From assembly GCA_965153455.1 (NCBI GenBank), contig OZ234499.1:1922001-1986000 (forward strand): a stretch of DNA of 64,000 nucleotides, read 5' to 3'. Under the pieces are notes generated by a model that made no database searches, was not told the DNA's origin, and saw only the letters and a list, made by a program, of their open reading frames with translations. A program made the position numbers and the translations under genes. This document shows, in pieces, positions 37,513-49,960 of the stretch. Source of the stretch: Sphagnum compactum. Lineage: Eukaryota > Bryophyta > Sphagnopsida > Sphagnales. Position 1 is the stretch's first letter. Each line of letters starts with the position of its first letter.

Positions 37513-39450
37513 TTATATAAAACTAAACATCGTCATTGTGTTTGTTTCATTCTTCCAAAACTCAATTGTATTCTTGTAAAGGAATTGAACTAATGTGAAA
37601 AATTGTTGCCAAAACATCCTCACAACTATGGGAAGATTAGGACCTAGCTTATTATGAAGGTTGGATTTCAACAATTTCATAATTAGAAAACACTTTTTAT
37701 TCTCCACACTCCGAAAAACAAGGATACTTATTATCTTAGCAAGTTTCAAATATTCAAGCAAATTAGGCATAACATTCAAGAAGACGAAATTGTATGCCAC
37801 AACCATGTGACAAGGTTGCCATCAAAATGAAGGCGCATGACATTTGTTGTTAGACTTTTCATAGTGATTTTGAAGAAGTCTTGTTGCATGTCAAGTGTCG
37901 AACCAAAAAGGATCTCTATTATTAAACCTAGCACAACACCTTGTTTTTAAAAATGCATGTTGACGCTTGCAAATTAGCATTCCAAAATAGCAAAATGTTT
38001 CAAGAAGGAATCTTCAATACCATCCTAAAGCCAATATTGTGAGCAGATGATATCGATTACATCAAATATTTTGTGCAAAATGAATCAACTAACTAATTAT
38101 GCCAAAAGGGATCTAATAATTCCTCCTACAATAAAACCAACCCGAGAAAATCATATGCAAATTACTAGCATCAACACACTTAAGAAATAAACCTTTTGCA
38201 AAACAAACCAACACAAAAAGCTTGGGGAAAAAATTGGCAAATCAAAAAGGGCATTCAACGCATGCATGTGAAATCAACAAAAAAATGACATAATTGGTTA
38301 ATAAAACACAAAACCAACATCCAAGAAAAAAAAATGTAGATTGAGGTTGTGGAAAACTTGTAATTGTTGCTTCCATAACATTCACACACCAATTTCAAAC
38401 CTCCTTTCTTACATAGATCTTAACCCTTGTCATTCAATCATTGCCACTTTATATTATACTATGACCATCTTAACTAAATTAGGCATGGAAATCCATCTTG
38501 GTTTCACATTTTTCAAGAGTTTAAACCCTTTAATTTTCATGATGTTAACTAGTTTGATGAGCTCCAAATGCATCTTTAGACTCTTGCAGAAGTATTGATA
38601 GAAAACTTGAAATAAACCCCTTTAATTGATGCACCAAAAGAAAAGTACAAACAAGGTTTGCCGTCCAAGATTGGTGTAGTTGGAAATATAATGCATGCCC
38701 AAGCTCAAAAGACCCCATGATTTGTGAATCTAATTCAAGACACCATATTTCAAACTTTGAAAAGCATTCGTACCACCTACACCGAAATCCATCATCTTTG
38801 ATGATACAAAATTTCGATTCAAACCTCTTTTTTATAACAAAAAATGCATTATGCATTTTGTCAATTTCTTAACATCTATTGACTACCTACGCTAGAAACA
38901 ACAAGGGAATGTGAACTCAATTATCTGCCACATAATTGTGAACAAATAACCATCAAATTGGTTATCAATTGAAGTCACCTTATCACCGGCGACTAAAAAA
39001 TATTTAGTTCCTATCATTGTCCCTTTTAAGGTTTTCAAAACTTGAAGGTGAAAGTATTTGCCACTTTCCCACCAATAAGCATCACTCCAATGCTTCTTAA
39101 GCATATTTTCCACCTTTAGGTAGTCGAACATAAGCTTCAAAGCCTCATATTCAACCATGGGCAACCCATTTTACAAAATGTGTAAGAATATAACAAATTG
39201 CATAGCCATACCACCACCCACTTGTCATAAAACAAATTGAGGTCATCAAATAGCAAACAACATGAAGTTCCAAGAATGCTTGTTATTATTTTCATAATAA
39301 ACATGATTTTTTTTCAAACCTTTATTAAAGACAACATGTTCTGCTTGTTGATTTCCCATGTGCTTTTCCAAGATGTTTCGCTTAAGCACAAAATGTTTAG
39401 CCCCATCAATAATGGTTCTGGAAACAATGCAATTCATAACCATTTCTCAT
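37513..39450 (-). pseudogene. Decayed hAT-superfamily transposase, copy 2
   Basis: Read on the minus strand, the order is as follows. An N-terminal zinc-binding-like piece lies at 39,443-39,250 (CIVSRTIIDGAKHF...ILEKH). A segment with KKHWSDAYWWESGKYFH and DKVTSIDNQ lies at 39,164-38,892. Rubble of the RNase-H core follows. The C-terminal dimerisation-like piece lies at 37,806-37,513 (SVENKKCFLIMKLLKSNLHNK, then LGPNLPIVVRMF). The same motif order and words occur in the copy at 2,280-4,020. Frameshifts and stops break the frame throughout. The superfamily call rests on remembered motif patterns. Confidence 0.65.
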
Positions 39451-42400
39451 TCTGCCCAATTAAATTATGCCACCCAAGAAGCATGTTATTTTCAACTTGC
39501 ATCACAATTCTTCCAAGTTTTTTTCAATGGAAGTTTGATAGTAATAGAATTCATGATTTACATTGAATAAAAAAACAAGGGGATGGGTTTAGGTGGTTCT
39601 CCAAGTTGATGGAAACTATCATTATTTTGCTTTAAATTGAATAATTTTCATTTTTCACTTTTGGTGATTGAAGCTTTCAAAAAACATTTTATTATCAAAT
39701 TTTGGATTATTTTGGGCCAAAATTTTGCCAGAATCACAAAATTCCTACATTCAATTTACAGTGCTTGTAGCCATGAATATAAAAGGTTGATTAAAAAAAA
39801 TTCACTTCATATTTAGTTTATCAAAACCCACCCAAAATTCTTTTTTTTTACATGTTTCAAAATAATCACAAGATCCTTAAGTAAGGATAAACTTCAAATA
39901 TATATTAGTCAAGTAGAAAAAAAAAGACATGTCTAAAATATTTATTAACTAGGTAAGGAAAAATTTTAAATAACCAAATTTTTTTTTAATAAGGTACATA
40001 TATTTGCCTCATTGTATATTTATGAATATATTAAGGTAAATGGCATGTTTGCCCCAAAAAAAAAAAAAAAAAAAAAAACCCAACCTTTTGTCATCCACAT
40101 GGCAACATGTAGAAAGAAATTTGATCCAGATTAACAAACTAGGTCACGATGACCCCCAACTATTTCATTATTCCAACACTCCACCTTCAAATGCAAATTT
40201 GAAAAGGCTTGACAACGTTAATTTATTTTGTTTCATAACAAGATGTAGACAACTTTGTTCTTTTTTTTTGCCTTTTTTTTAAATTATCAACTTTTGTGGT
40301 ATTCAATATGTTTTCAATAACACCAGCACCTCAAAAGATTTGTATGGGCATGTGTTGAAAGTTGTAATAAACCTTTGCAAATCTCAATGTGCTATTTGTG
40401 AAATTCCACCATTTTGTTCCTAACATTTCATGTCGAATCAAATGGACATTTTGGACCCACCTTTTGTGCCTTCTTCCCTTCGGTTCATCTTAAGTCATAT
40501 GTGTATTGAGTTCATGAATTATGGTACCATTAAGTGTCCATTTACTCCACACAATGGTTAAATGATCATCCAAACTTTTAATTCATGAAAAAATGGGCCA
40601 CCAAATAGTGATATGTCTTAAGTGGTATTGATGATAATTTTATTATGCACCAATAGAAATTTAAATTTATTCAAGGTGTAGTATGCAAGTTTCATGACCA
40701 TGACAAAAGGATGAAAGTTTTCAAATAACTTGGATAAGTTCACAGTGTCTTAAGCTACTTTTATTCATATTAGCATCATAAACCAAACAATGAAAACATT
40801 CAATGTAATTGAAACCAAAATTATGGTAAAATATTTGCATAAAGCCATCACAATCTGAACTCCCTGATGGGGCAATATTACCTTTATAGTTTACTTTGTA
40901 AATCCTTTTGTTAAAGCTTTTAATTGCAACATGACAACGACTATGGCGTTTAATGGTGATTAACTTGTGATGATGGAATTTATTGGAACATCATCACAAA
41001 TTGAACTTAAATTTAACTTCTCTTCATTGATACCCCAATTTATTATTTAAATATGATGTATTCATAATTTCTCAATGGTTTTTTTTGCTTTTCTTTTCAT
41101 ATCTTATTCACCACCATGTGGACCTAATCCAAATCATGTTTCCAAAGGCATTAAAATCCCAAAACAATGAGGCCCAAACCTTGTAAAAATGTTCAAATTT
41201 GTTTTGCTAATATTTTGGTGTGTAGGTAGGCCTAGTGTTATAAGAATTGCAACAACAACACCATCATCAACCACACATCACAACATTTGTTGTCGACTTC
41301 ACACAACAACACCACACCAAGGATGCCATTAAAAGATAGTAATCATTATCTACAGTGAGTGTTGGAGTGAAAACAATAATATAAAATGCAATCCATGTAA
41401 TGTAGATCTTGTCTAAAGGAGTAGCAGTGTTGGTCGATGCTAGTAGGAGTTTAAAAGCATCAAAGATTATTAGAATTTGAAAAAAAACTTAAAGATATTA
41501 CGTTCGACAATGGATGTGGCATAAACAATGCTTTCATCACAATTTATGAAAAAATGAAGCTAGTACTTTGGAACAACAATTGATAATACTCCTTAGAAGC
41601 TATTAGTGGGTTGCACTATATGCCCCATTGTTGTTCTTGTGGTGGGGTTTTGTGTGCTTCTTTATTTCAAAACAAATAACAAATATGTATATTCAAGTGT
41701 TGGTTGATGTTAGTTCTCCAAAGCTCAGACATTGGTCTACAACTATAGTGCAACATAGTTGCTTACATGCTTACATAAGGCAATCTTTATTTTTCTAGCT
41801 CTAATATGGTGACAACTATGTTGGCCATCAATAGCAACAACAAAACTACAATGACTTGCGACTTGCCATTGTCGTGGCGGTAGAAGATAGGATTGCACAC
41901 CATGTCCATTGATATAGTAATGTTGGTTAGCCATGTCTTTTGGACTAGTTTGTTTTTTTGTGCATAATGTTTAAGGTTTTCGTAAGAAAATTCACTTTTA
42001 ACTTTCTATAAAGGTAATAGAGGTTGAACAATGGAGTTTTGTTAATTATTATCCTACAACCTTGAAGTTATGGGAAGATCATAGGTACTTTGTAATAGAA
42101 GATTTTAGATGATTAGTGTCATGCTCGATATATTTAGGGTTTGAATTGTAGTTTCTACTTTTGGTCCATGACTAGCTTTTCCACCTTATAGGTGTTGTGT
42201 TAGTGATAAGGTAAATGTAGCTTGTGTAGGGGACTAGTTTTTGAACCTTCTTCTGTTGGGCTTAAGGTCTAAAATTTAGGGTTACAACTAGTCATGATGT
42301 GCGGTTAGGGTTTTAATTAGGTGGCATGATTCGAATGTCATTGGGAATGGCAAACCATACATTTTCACCATCCCCAAAGTGATGACGAACATCATAGCCA

Positions 42401-42915
42401 TAGTTGAATGTCAAGATGGCCCTCATGGACCATTGTAATCTAGCTTTTCTTCATCATCTTACCATTTTCATCCCTTGTATTTTGCTTCAATTAGTTTCTT
42501 CACCATCACAGCCATAATTTCTACAGTTAGTTTATTGCATTAACCACGTGCTACTCCCCACCCATTAATGTCCACGGTGGGGCCCCACCCTTCGTGTCCC
42601 CATGTTCCATGTCTTGCATGTGGTTGTTTTTACATAATAGGGGCAAGATTAGTTCATCACTAGTTAGCATGTCCTATTCAAAGACAATCGTCAACTGTAG
42701 GGGTTGCGGATGCCCTCAATATTACTAAGTTCCCCCCTTTTTCCACTTATGTATGGATTGCATTTGTAGATATCATTGATGCCTTCCATTTAGGTTCCCC
42801 ACACCCTCATTCATACCACCATACTCCATATCCTCTTCATGTTGATGTGCAACATGCCTTTCATATCCCTTTAGTTCATATGGTCATTATCTCATTTGAC
42901 ATTGCAACTTGACAT
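39451..42915. other. Gene-poor AT-rich interval
   Basis: No exon or recognisable transposon protein was found. An A23 run lies at 40,056-40,078. A CAACAACACCATCATC-like low-complexity patch lies near 41,255-41,325. Short open frames (for example 41,743-41,934) show no domain. Confidence 0.4.
40056..40078. repeat. A23 homopolymer
   Basis: An uninterrupted run of 23 adenines preceded by GCCCC. It could be a retroposon tail, but no body is recognised on its left. Confidence 0.9.
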
Positions 42916-43145
42916 GCATTTTTGTTCTTCCTTTCTTGGTGTTTGTCTTTTCCTTCACAAGGTGATGAATAAGGCCACCAAGAGACTCACATTTGCTTCA
43001 ATCGATACATAACAAGTTATTGAAAGACTTATGCATTTTTGTTCTTCCCTTATTGGTGTTTGTTGTTTCCTTCACAAGGTGATGAAAAAGGCCACTAAGA
43101 GATTCACATTTGCTTCAATCAATATATAGTAGGTGATTGGGAAAC
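42916..43145. repeat. Tandem duplication, 117-bp unit, two copies
   Basis: GCATTTTTGTTCTTCC begins both copies (42,916 and 43,033), and both contain CCTTCACAAGGTGATGAA and CTCACATTTGCTTCAATC or a close variant. It lies just upstream of, and possibly within, the decayed retroelement. Confidence 0.85.
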
Positions 43146-43799
43146 TTTGTACGAAAAACACACGATTAAAGTTTGGGTTTTAATTTCTCAAAAAATTTCA
43201 AAAATAACTATGGATATTTTAAAACTTCCATGAGCATGATATGTCACACACAAGCACTAACACATTTAAAAGAATAGATCTGAATAGTGCATGCATTAAA
43301 TTTGAACAATTCAGGGTCCCATCCGATGAAACCATGGCAACCTTTTAGCCTTTTCACCCATCAGCAGAGGTTGACTTCCCCTTTTTTTTCAATGATTTCC
43401 ATTTAAAGACAAAGGTTACTTCACACTAGGAGGCGTTTATTTTTGCTTTAACATGTTCACCGCGTCTTATATCTAACAATTTTTCAGGTATGATGTATAA
43501 GCTTTTACAATATTATTTTGTATTCTATGAGTGGTTTTTTTTTTTTTAAAGGTATGTGGACACATTGTTCATGGTCAAGTTCCCCCATTTATATCACATT
43601 TGTTTGCAACATCACTATTATTAACTTTGGAAAAACAAATTAACAACATTCGACCCATCACAATTGGAAATGTCATCTATTGACTAGTCAACTGCACATT
43701 TGTTGGATTCAGTTCAAGGATACATTTGTGAAACATTTTAGTCCTCACTAGTTTAATGTGCTAACATGTGCTAACATGTGAGATAATGGTCTATGAGTT

Positions 43800-45650
43800 T
43801 TGTGTCATTTTGTATTTGCATTTAGAGTCGGTGGTACTATAGGTGGACGTTCACAATGCCTTGAATTTTGTATCACAAACAACCATTTTTCAAAAGTTGC
43901 AATCTTCTACTGGTACCTTGGATTAGTTTTTCCCATTTGTTCAAAGATTTTATGGGTGCCCATCCCCACTATATTTTCTGCAAGCTTTTATATGTAGGGA
44001 TTTCACAGTCATTTTGTCCAAGTAGAGTACACAATGGGGGGATCCCTTGGGTGGAGTGTTGTTCATTTTAACACCATTTCGCATTCTCCATCCTACTACG
44101 TCAACAACCCACCTTACTTATGTTTTTCTGTCATTCATTAATGATATGCATATTATTGATCATGTTTCAAATGTGGTACTCGCATTTTCACATTTTCAAA
44201 TGAAGTTTGCAACATTAAAACTTTCCAAATTTAGTTGGCAAAATGTGTTACTTGGTTTCCACAAGGATTAGATCTATCCATATCACTTCCACCATATTTT
44301 CTTACACCTGCTCCACATGTTTTTGTATTTTATGTGCACCAATGGGTTATATGCCATTTGTGGAATCCTTTATTGTAGAGGTGTTTTAAAAGGATCTCAA
44401 CACCATAATTAACTTCATTATTTTTATAGATCCACATGTAGCTTTTACATTGCTTTCATTTTGTTATGCCCAACGTTTAAACTATTTAGTACATATTGTA
44501 TTTCTGTCTCTAGGTATCTTGTGACATTATGTTAAATTTAATTCGCATACCATAGTTATGTTGGAAAATTTATTGGGTTCAAGATCTTTCGGCATTATGA
44601 TGGGTCATTTGGCTTGTTGTCAAGTCAATTTGCTTGCTTCTTTAAAGGGGTTTGGCCTTTCGATGTAATGGCACATGTCGAGATTAATATTTCCCCCTTC
44701 TAGTTGGCATTATGGGATACCTAGATTTTATTACACTAGGTTGTTTGTTTTTAAGTCCATCCCTTTGAAAGTCATGTTATAGTTGTATCCTCATTTACAT
44801 TATTTTTTGATGGACCACTTACACGAGCAAAAGCTTTCCACATTTCTAGTAGATGTTCCCTGGAATGTTATGTGAACACGATTTCGATCTTGTGCAAGCC
44901 TAGTTGTGAACACTTGATTATTAGCCCATCCCACCACACCTACATTTCATTTGTCTTTGACTCATTTTTTTACATTGTTACATACCCACTTTGGTTTGTC
45001 ACATCGTACTATTACACATCTTTCACATTGTCAATGTTGACATTTAGGTATCCACTTGATTTGGTGCCTGTGTGGGAGTGAATGTAGTGTAGCTCACGAT
45101 ATTCTTCAAAAAACTATTGCAATTATTGTTTTAGAAAGTGAAACACTTGTACAAAGAAAGGTTTTAGACCTTTTTCCCCACCACACTCAACAACAAGTCG
45201 ATATTTTGACCATTAAAATTGGCTTTAAAACCTTAATGGATGTTGTTGTAGCTAATTCAACCCACTCAGATATGATACAATGTGCATCATCCATAACAAA
45301 TATGCATGCAATGACAATGGTCGTTTAGGAAAAAACATGATCATACGTAGATTGTGCATCAAAAGACAACTTCATTCCCCTTGCCATAGAAACTTATGAT
45401 TATTTTCATTCGTGTTTCAATTTTTTTAACTTCTTGTGTTTAGGCCACTATAACCCATCATTAATGGTCTTCTTTAGTTCCCATGACACTTATTTCTTAT
45501 TTTTGGCAATGTGTGTCCATAACCTTCTAGCGTGTGCATGCCATAGGGTTCCTTCACACTTGGGAGGCACTCCTCATCTCTTCCACACATTGCAATTAGT
45601 GTACCTCCATCACTAGTTGATTTGTGGCAAACTATGCCTTTGTAACTTGT
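43800..45650 (+). pseudogene. Decayed reverse transcriptase (non-LTR-like retroelement)
   Basis: The clearest signature is GDPLGGVLF, encoded at 44,038-44,064. It is followed by a hydrophobic stretch and, where the catalytic Y-x-D-D should be, FIND (about 44,131-44,142), a degraded active site. Upstream near 43,870-43,960 is a piece resembling the finger/palm segment (FSKVAIFYW). Downstream near 45,235-45,420 are LMDVVVANSTHSDMIQ and PLAIETYDYFH, which resemble the C-terminal region of the same plant elements as I remember them. Frames change repeatedly and stops are frequent. A target-site duplication and 5' end are not identified. LINE-like is my best guess. Confidence 0.6.
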
Positions 45651-45860
45651 GGTCTTTTATTTTCTTAGTGTATTATTAGTGATGTTTTGAATATTTTATG
45701 CTTTTGTGACTTGTGTTTTTGAGCTTCAATTTGCCTTGTACTTTCTGTGGATGGGTTCCCATCCTTGTCTTTTTGTTATTCAAGGTTTTTCTTCTTATAA
45801 AGATGAAGGCATGTGTGTGATAACATCATTGAAATAAGAATAGTCTAAAGGACACGGTAG

Positions 45861-46247
45861 TTTGTTATCAAAGTCTATCTTGAATCCAATTCACAACTGA
45901 AATTGGAAGTACGTGCGAGTGATTTTTGTCCTACAATTGTCCGTGTAGCAGATGGATACTTCAATAGAGATTACAAAAGTATTATGTGGAGCCTAGACCA
46001 TGCCATCTCATACCAATATACAAAAGGAGTAGGAAGCATTATCACATTCTTGATGTGTACGGAAGACCTGACAAGTATTGTGTATTGTGCCAATGATGAG
46101 GATGCATGTGCAGCCACCAACAGTGGCATCCAGGTAGTGTACATGGAGGTGGCAAAGAGGTGTATGACCAGGGGATTCAAAGCAAAGGACTCACAGATTC
46201 TCAACTCAAAGGACTACTTGGTGGGCTATGGAAGGAAGGAAGACTGA
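45861..46247 (+). other. Unrecognised open frame of 129 codons
   Basis: The frame is open from a stop at 45,858 to TGA ending at 46,247. The composition is protein-like, with DFCPTIVRVADGYFNRDY, HAISYQYTKGVGSIITFL and VVYMEVAKRC. There is no upstream ATG in frame (the first ATG is about 40 codons in), so it may be an exon, or a piece of a retroelement following the decayed reverse transcriptase. I recognise no family. A paired upstream exon was not found. Confidence 0.3.
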
Positions 46248-47726
46248 AACAACTCCTGCAACTGCACACTATGGCTATGCTGATGGATTTGAATAATTGC
46301 AAAGGAAACATGATACCTTGCTGGTAGGGACTTGAGGTAATACCAGCCTTGTATCAGTTTTATACGGGTCTCAAAAGTAGGTATATATATATCTGCTTCA
46401 TACCAGCCAAAAATCAATCTTGGACGTAATACCAGGACCAGACTGGTAATTAAAGTCTTTAAAAAAAAACCCAATACCAGGGGAAAAAAATCCGATACCA
46501 AGACCACACTAAGATGCTCAAAAATCAATACCAGACCAACACTGGTCCAAACTCAAAACATAGATATGGAGCTCCTTCTATTACTGTTGTCCCTGCATGG
46601 TTGAGAATAACTGAACTGGTTAAGTATATGTGTGCACAATGGGATATAAACCTGTTGTTTATGGGCTGAAAATGATGGAAGCTTTTGGGGTATTTGTATT
46701 CCATATATTTTCAATAGTTTTTTAATTTGCAATTCCAAAACTATTTTTGCTTTTGTTAGCCTTTTCACAATAGGGATGATGGCTTTCATGGAAATCTGTA
46801 GACTAGAAAATTGTGCAATCATTGGAGAGTCCAGCTGAAGGTACTTGGTACAAGTTGCTGTGATACGCAAGTGTATGAGGAGGATGCCTTACTCTGGGTG
46901 AAAATTTTACCAGTTCATTATGTACTAGAGAAAGATGAAAACCTGCCGATCATCAATAAAACAAAGCATCCAACAAAGGGGGAGAAAAAGGTACAAGATG
47001 GAAGGACCCAAGTCTTGGCAAATGAAGAATCCTCCAAAGAGGGTGACTGCTACAGGAACAGGAACAAATCAAGTACCCAAAGAGAGAGGGAGAGTGAAAG
47101 GAGAAAGTGTGAATCCTATCAGCCTGTGAATCCTCCCAGTCTAATGTTGAAAGAATGTGAAAAAGAAACAGAGTACAAAAATTTGCAATGACAATTAAGC
47201 TGGATCAATTCCAAGCAGAATGTTGAAGCAAGTGTGCGAGCAAGAAAAAAGCATGAAATGTGCTCAATAGATTCAAAACTGTTTGTACATGGTGCTACCT
47301 GATACTGAGGAAAAAACCATGAAATCTGCTGCTCAATATAGATTCAAAACTATTGTACATGGTGCAAACCTGTCAGCAAGGTAAAAAAGGACGACATACA
47401 TACGTGTTGTTGGTAGCATTGCTCTTGCAGCAAAAAAACACAATGCTTTACAGACATTGGGCTAAGTAAGCTAAAATCAAAATCACCTCATCACCTTCTC
47501 TGAGAAAGAGTGATAGACAGAGACACAAAGAGGCAGAGAGAACCTTCTGTGTGTGTGTGAGAGAGAGTGAGAGAGAGAGAGAGAGGGGTGGTGGCACAGC
47601 CATTTGAGGTCAAGGGCATCAAGAAAGCTCAAAAATTACTGCATGCCTTCTTCAACATTTGCTTTGAGTACTGTAGGGTTTTGATGATGATAAGAACAGC
47701 AGCAGCAATTGGGGGAGGGTTTAGGG
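46248..47726. other. Intergenic with ATACCAG repeats; 3' flank of coiled-coil gene
   Basis: Between 46,330 and 46,550 the word ATACCAG or its complement recurs many times within otherwise AT-rich sequence, probably part of a repeat. A plus-strand open frame at 46,811-47,191 is Lys/Glu-rich and unrecognised. From 47,460 to 47,726 is probably the 3' untranslated region of the minus-strand coiled-coil gene, with a GT/GA microsatellite at 47,549-47,586. Confidence 0.4.
47549..47586. repeat. Compound (GT)n(GA)n microsatellite
   Basis: A short GT run passes into a GA run, in the probable 3' untranslated region of the coiled-coil gene. Confidence 0.85.
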
Positions 47727-48863
47727 TCAGTGCCTGAGGAGCTTCTGAAGCCGTTTGACCTTCATGAGAAGCTCTTCACGAGAGGCTTCAGTCTCAGCAA
47801 GGTGAATGCTCATGAGGAAGAACCGATCTCGAAGATCCTGCAGCTCAGTTTCTTGCATCTTGGTTCGTTGTCGAAGATCCAGAAGTTCAGCTATGATGTC
47901 ATCTACATTCCCAAAGTTTTGTAAGGCCGCCACTTGCACATTCTCCTGCTTTGAGAAAACAGATTGCAGCTGTGATTTGTACATGTTGTTCACTTCAACT
48001 GCCTCTGCGAGTTCTGTCTCAAGAAAGGCAATCCTTTCTGCCAGCTTCCCTACTGGCTCCTCCAAGGAGTTGGGATCCATGTTTGATGATGATTGTAGCC
48101 TGTCATCCATGAGCTGTTGATTGAGCTCCTGCAAGTGGTTCACTTCTTTCTGCAGCATGTCCTTTGTACTGAGTTGAAACTGGAGCTCACGCTCCCGTTG
48201 AGCAAGGAGTGCATTCTGTTTCTGGAGTCGTGTGAGTTCCATCTGCAGTTGTTGATCGGTACCTTCTTCGTCGGAACCCCCTTGCAGCAGCTGCTCATTG
48301 GCAAGCTCTAGACACTCAATCTTGTCAAGAAGATCAGTCTCTTTTTCACGGGCACTCAGTTTCAAACCCTCGACTTCCATGCTCTTTGCCTTGAGTGCCG
48401 CTTCCAGAAACCTGGCCTTCTCTCGAAGCTCACTGATGTCTTGTGCTGCTGTTTCTCGCGGACTGATGATTCTCGGAGAGATTTGGCCCATGAAGAAGCT
48501 GTTATTCTTCGAGAGCGACCTTGTCAGCAGAAGGTTAGCAGCCTGCTGTTGCATTTTGCTTCCAGGTGGGAGATTCTTAGCAACTGTATCCGTCCGCTTG
48601 CCCAACTCTTCTTGTTGCAACATATCTTCTCCTTCTCCTTCTTCTTCTTCTTCTTCTTCGTGGGGACTCTTCGTATGTTTGTACTCAACGCCCTGCCATC
48701 TCACACGCTTGGTCTCGTATTCCCCAATCATCGTCTTCTTCTTCCCTCCACCATTTCCCAGCACCTTAACTTCATCTTCCAAAGCTCCCTGGAGAAGCTG
48801 CTTCCTAGACACTTGATGGTTGAGCCCCGTGGAGACGACTAGCTCCTCTTCCAAAGCACCCAT
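47727..48863 (-). CDS. Coiled-coil protein, 378 aa, single exon, unknown function
   Basis: The first in-frame ATG is at 48,863 (MGALEEELVV, with G at +4); the frame runs uninterrupted to TGA at 47,727. The N-terminal third is basic then strongly acidic (a run of Glu at about residues 70-80). From about residue 140 it is heptad-rich coiled coil (SELREKARFLEAAL, LQMELTRLQKQNALL). The C-terminal block, LDLRQRTKMQETELQDLRDR then AETEASREELLMKVKRLQ, resembles the end of several plant coiled-coil proteins and some kinesin tails, but no motor domain is present. No membrane span is seen. The GA-rich (minus strand) leader lies at 48,950-49,150. I do not recognise a named gene. The length, codon content and lack of stops make it a confident CDS. 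Confidence 0.8.
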   Translation of the reverse strand: MGALEEELVVSTGLNHQVSRKQLLQGALEDEVKVLGNGGGKKKTMIGEYETKRVRWQGVEYKHTKSPHEEEEEEEGEGEDMLQQEELGKRTDTVAKNLPPGSKMQQQAANLLLTRSLSKNNSFFMGQISPRIISPRETAAQDISELREKARFLEAALKAKSMEVEGLKLSAREKETDLLDKIECLELANEQLLQGGSDEEGTDQQLQMELTRLQKQNALLAQRERELQFQLSTKDMLQKEVNHLQELNQQLMDDRLQSSSNMDPNSLEEPVGKLAERIAFLETELAEAVEVNNMYKSQLQSVFSKQENVQVAALQNFGNVDDIIAELLDLRQRTKMQETELQDLRDRFFLMSIHLAETEASREELLMKVKRLQKLLRH

Positions 48864-49417
48864 GCGTCGTTCAACAAGCCAGCCTCTCTCACTCACAGGA
48901 ACCAAACCAAACCAAATATTTTGCAACAAATCTTAAGAGCTCCGGCACCTCCTTCTGCTCCTCAAAACACCAAACCCTTCTTCAAACGAGCCGAAACCAA
49001 ACCAAAAAAAAGGAACACAAGCCCAAACCCTCTAACTCTCAAATTAAGTATTCATCATCATCTTCTTCTTCCTCCTCCTCTTCTTCAAGATTCAAAAGAC
49101 TCGACTCGCTTCAAAGAAGAACAAGAACAACAAGCTGCACAAGAAGATGCAATGCTGTTGTGTTCCTTGAAAATACGTCCACAAACCACAAACTCCCAAG
49201 GGCATTTTTTCTTTTCCCCCAAACTCTCTGCTCACACAACCGTAAGCAGAAGAAAGTAGTAGTAGCTTCCAAATCAAACGACGATCCCTTACAACAACTC
49301 TTGTCCTCTCTGCAAATCCCGCTCTGCTCAGAGCTTTTTCGTAGCTGCAGTACGTTGCTCGCTCGCTTGCGTCCCTTTCTTTCTATCTCTCTCTCACTCT
49401 CTTCGCACACACACAGA

Positions 49418-49960
49418 GGACAAACCTTAACAGCAAGGGCCGCTAACGTTGGTTACCGTTGGGCAAGATCGCTAGCAGGAGATTAGCAGCTGCTAGTGAA
49501 ATGGTTAGTTGGCCTGTTAGTAAGCTTGCAAGCGCCCGAACAGCCCAGGACAGACCTTAGGGCCGCTAAAGTTAGTTACGGTTGGGCAAGAACACTAGCA
49601 GGAGATCGGCAGCTGTTAGTAGTGACACTGTTAGTTAGCCTGTTAGTTAACTTGCAAGCAACCGGGATAGCCCAGGACAAACCTTTACCAAGAAGAGCCG
49701 CTCACGTTGGTTAAAAGTGAGGCAAGAAGATCACTAGCAGGAGATCACTAGCTGTTAGTGTTAGTGACATTGTTAGTTAGCCTGTTAGTTTAACTTGCAA
49801 GCCCTCCGGACAGCTCCCCAGGGAAAACCTTCAGAGCAAGGCCAGCAAGGGCTGCTAAAGTTGGTTACCGTTGGGCAAGATCACTAGCAGGAGATTAGCA
49901 GCTGTTAGTAGCACTGTTAGTGAACCTGTTAGTTAACTTACAAGCCGAGTCTTAACACAA
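49418..49960. repeat. Tandem array, about 130-bp unit, four copies
   Basis: Units begin GGACAAACCTTA or variants at 49,418, 49,548, 49,675 and 49,822. Each contains GCCGCTAA-GTT-GGTTACCGTTGGGC (variant), CACTAGCAGGAGAT and GCTGTTAGT...CCTGTTAGTTAACTTGCAAG. Copies differ by small indels. The array lies about 550 bp upstream of the coiled-coil gene's start, just outside its leader. Confidence 0.9.

Noticed and set aside
48298-48816. Plus-strand open frame of 172 codons
   Set aside because: It is antisense to the coiled-coil gene; its Ser-rich product is the shadow of Glu/Leu-rich heptads.
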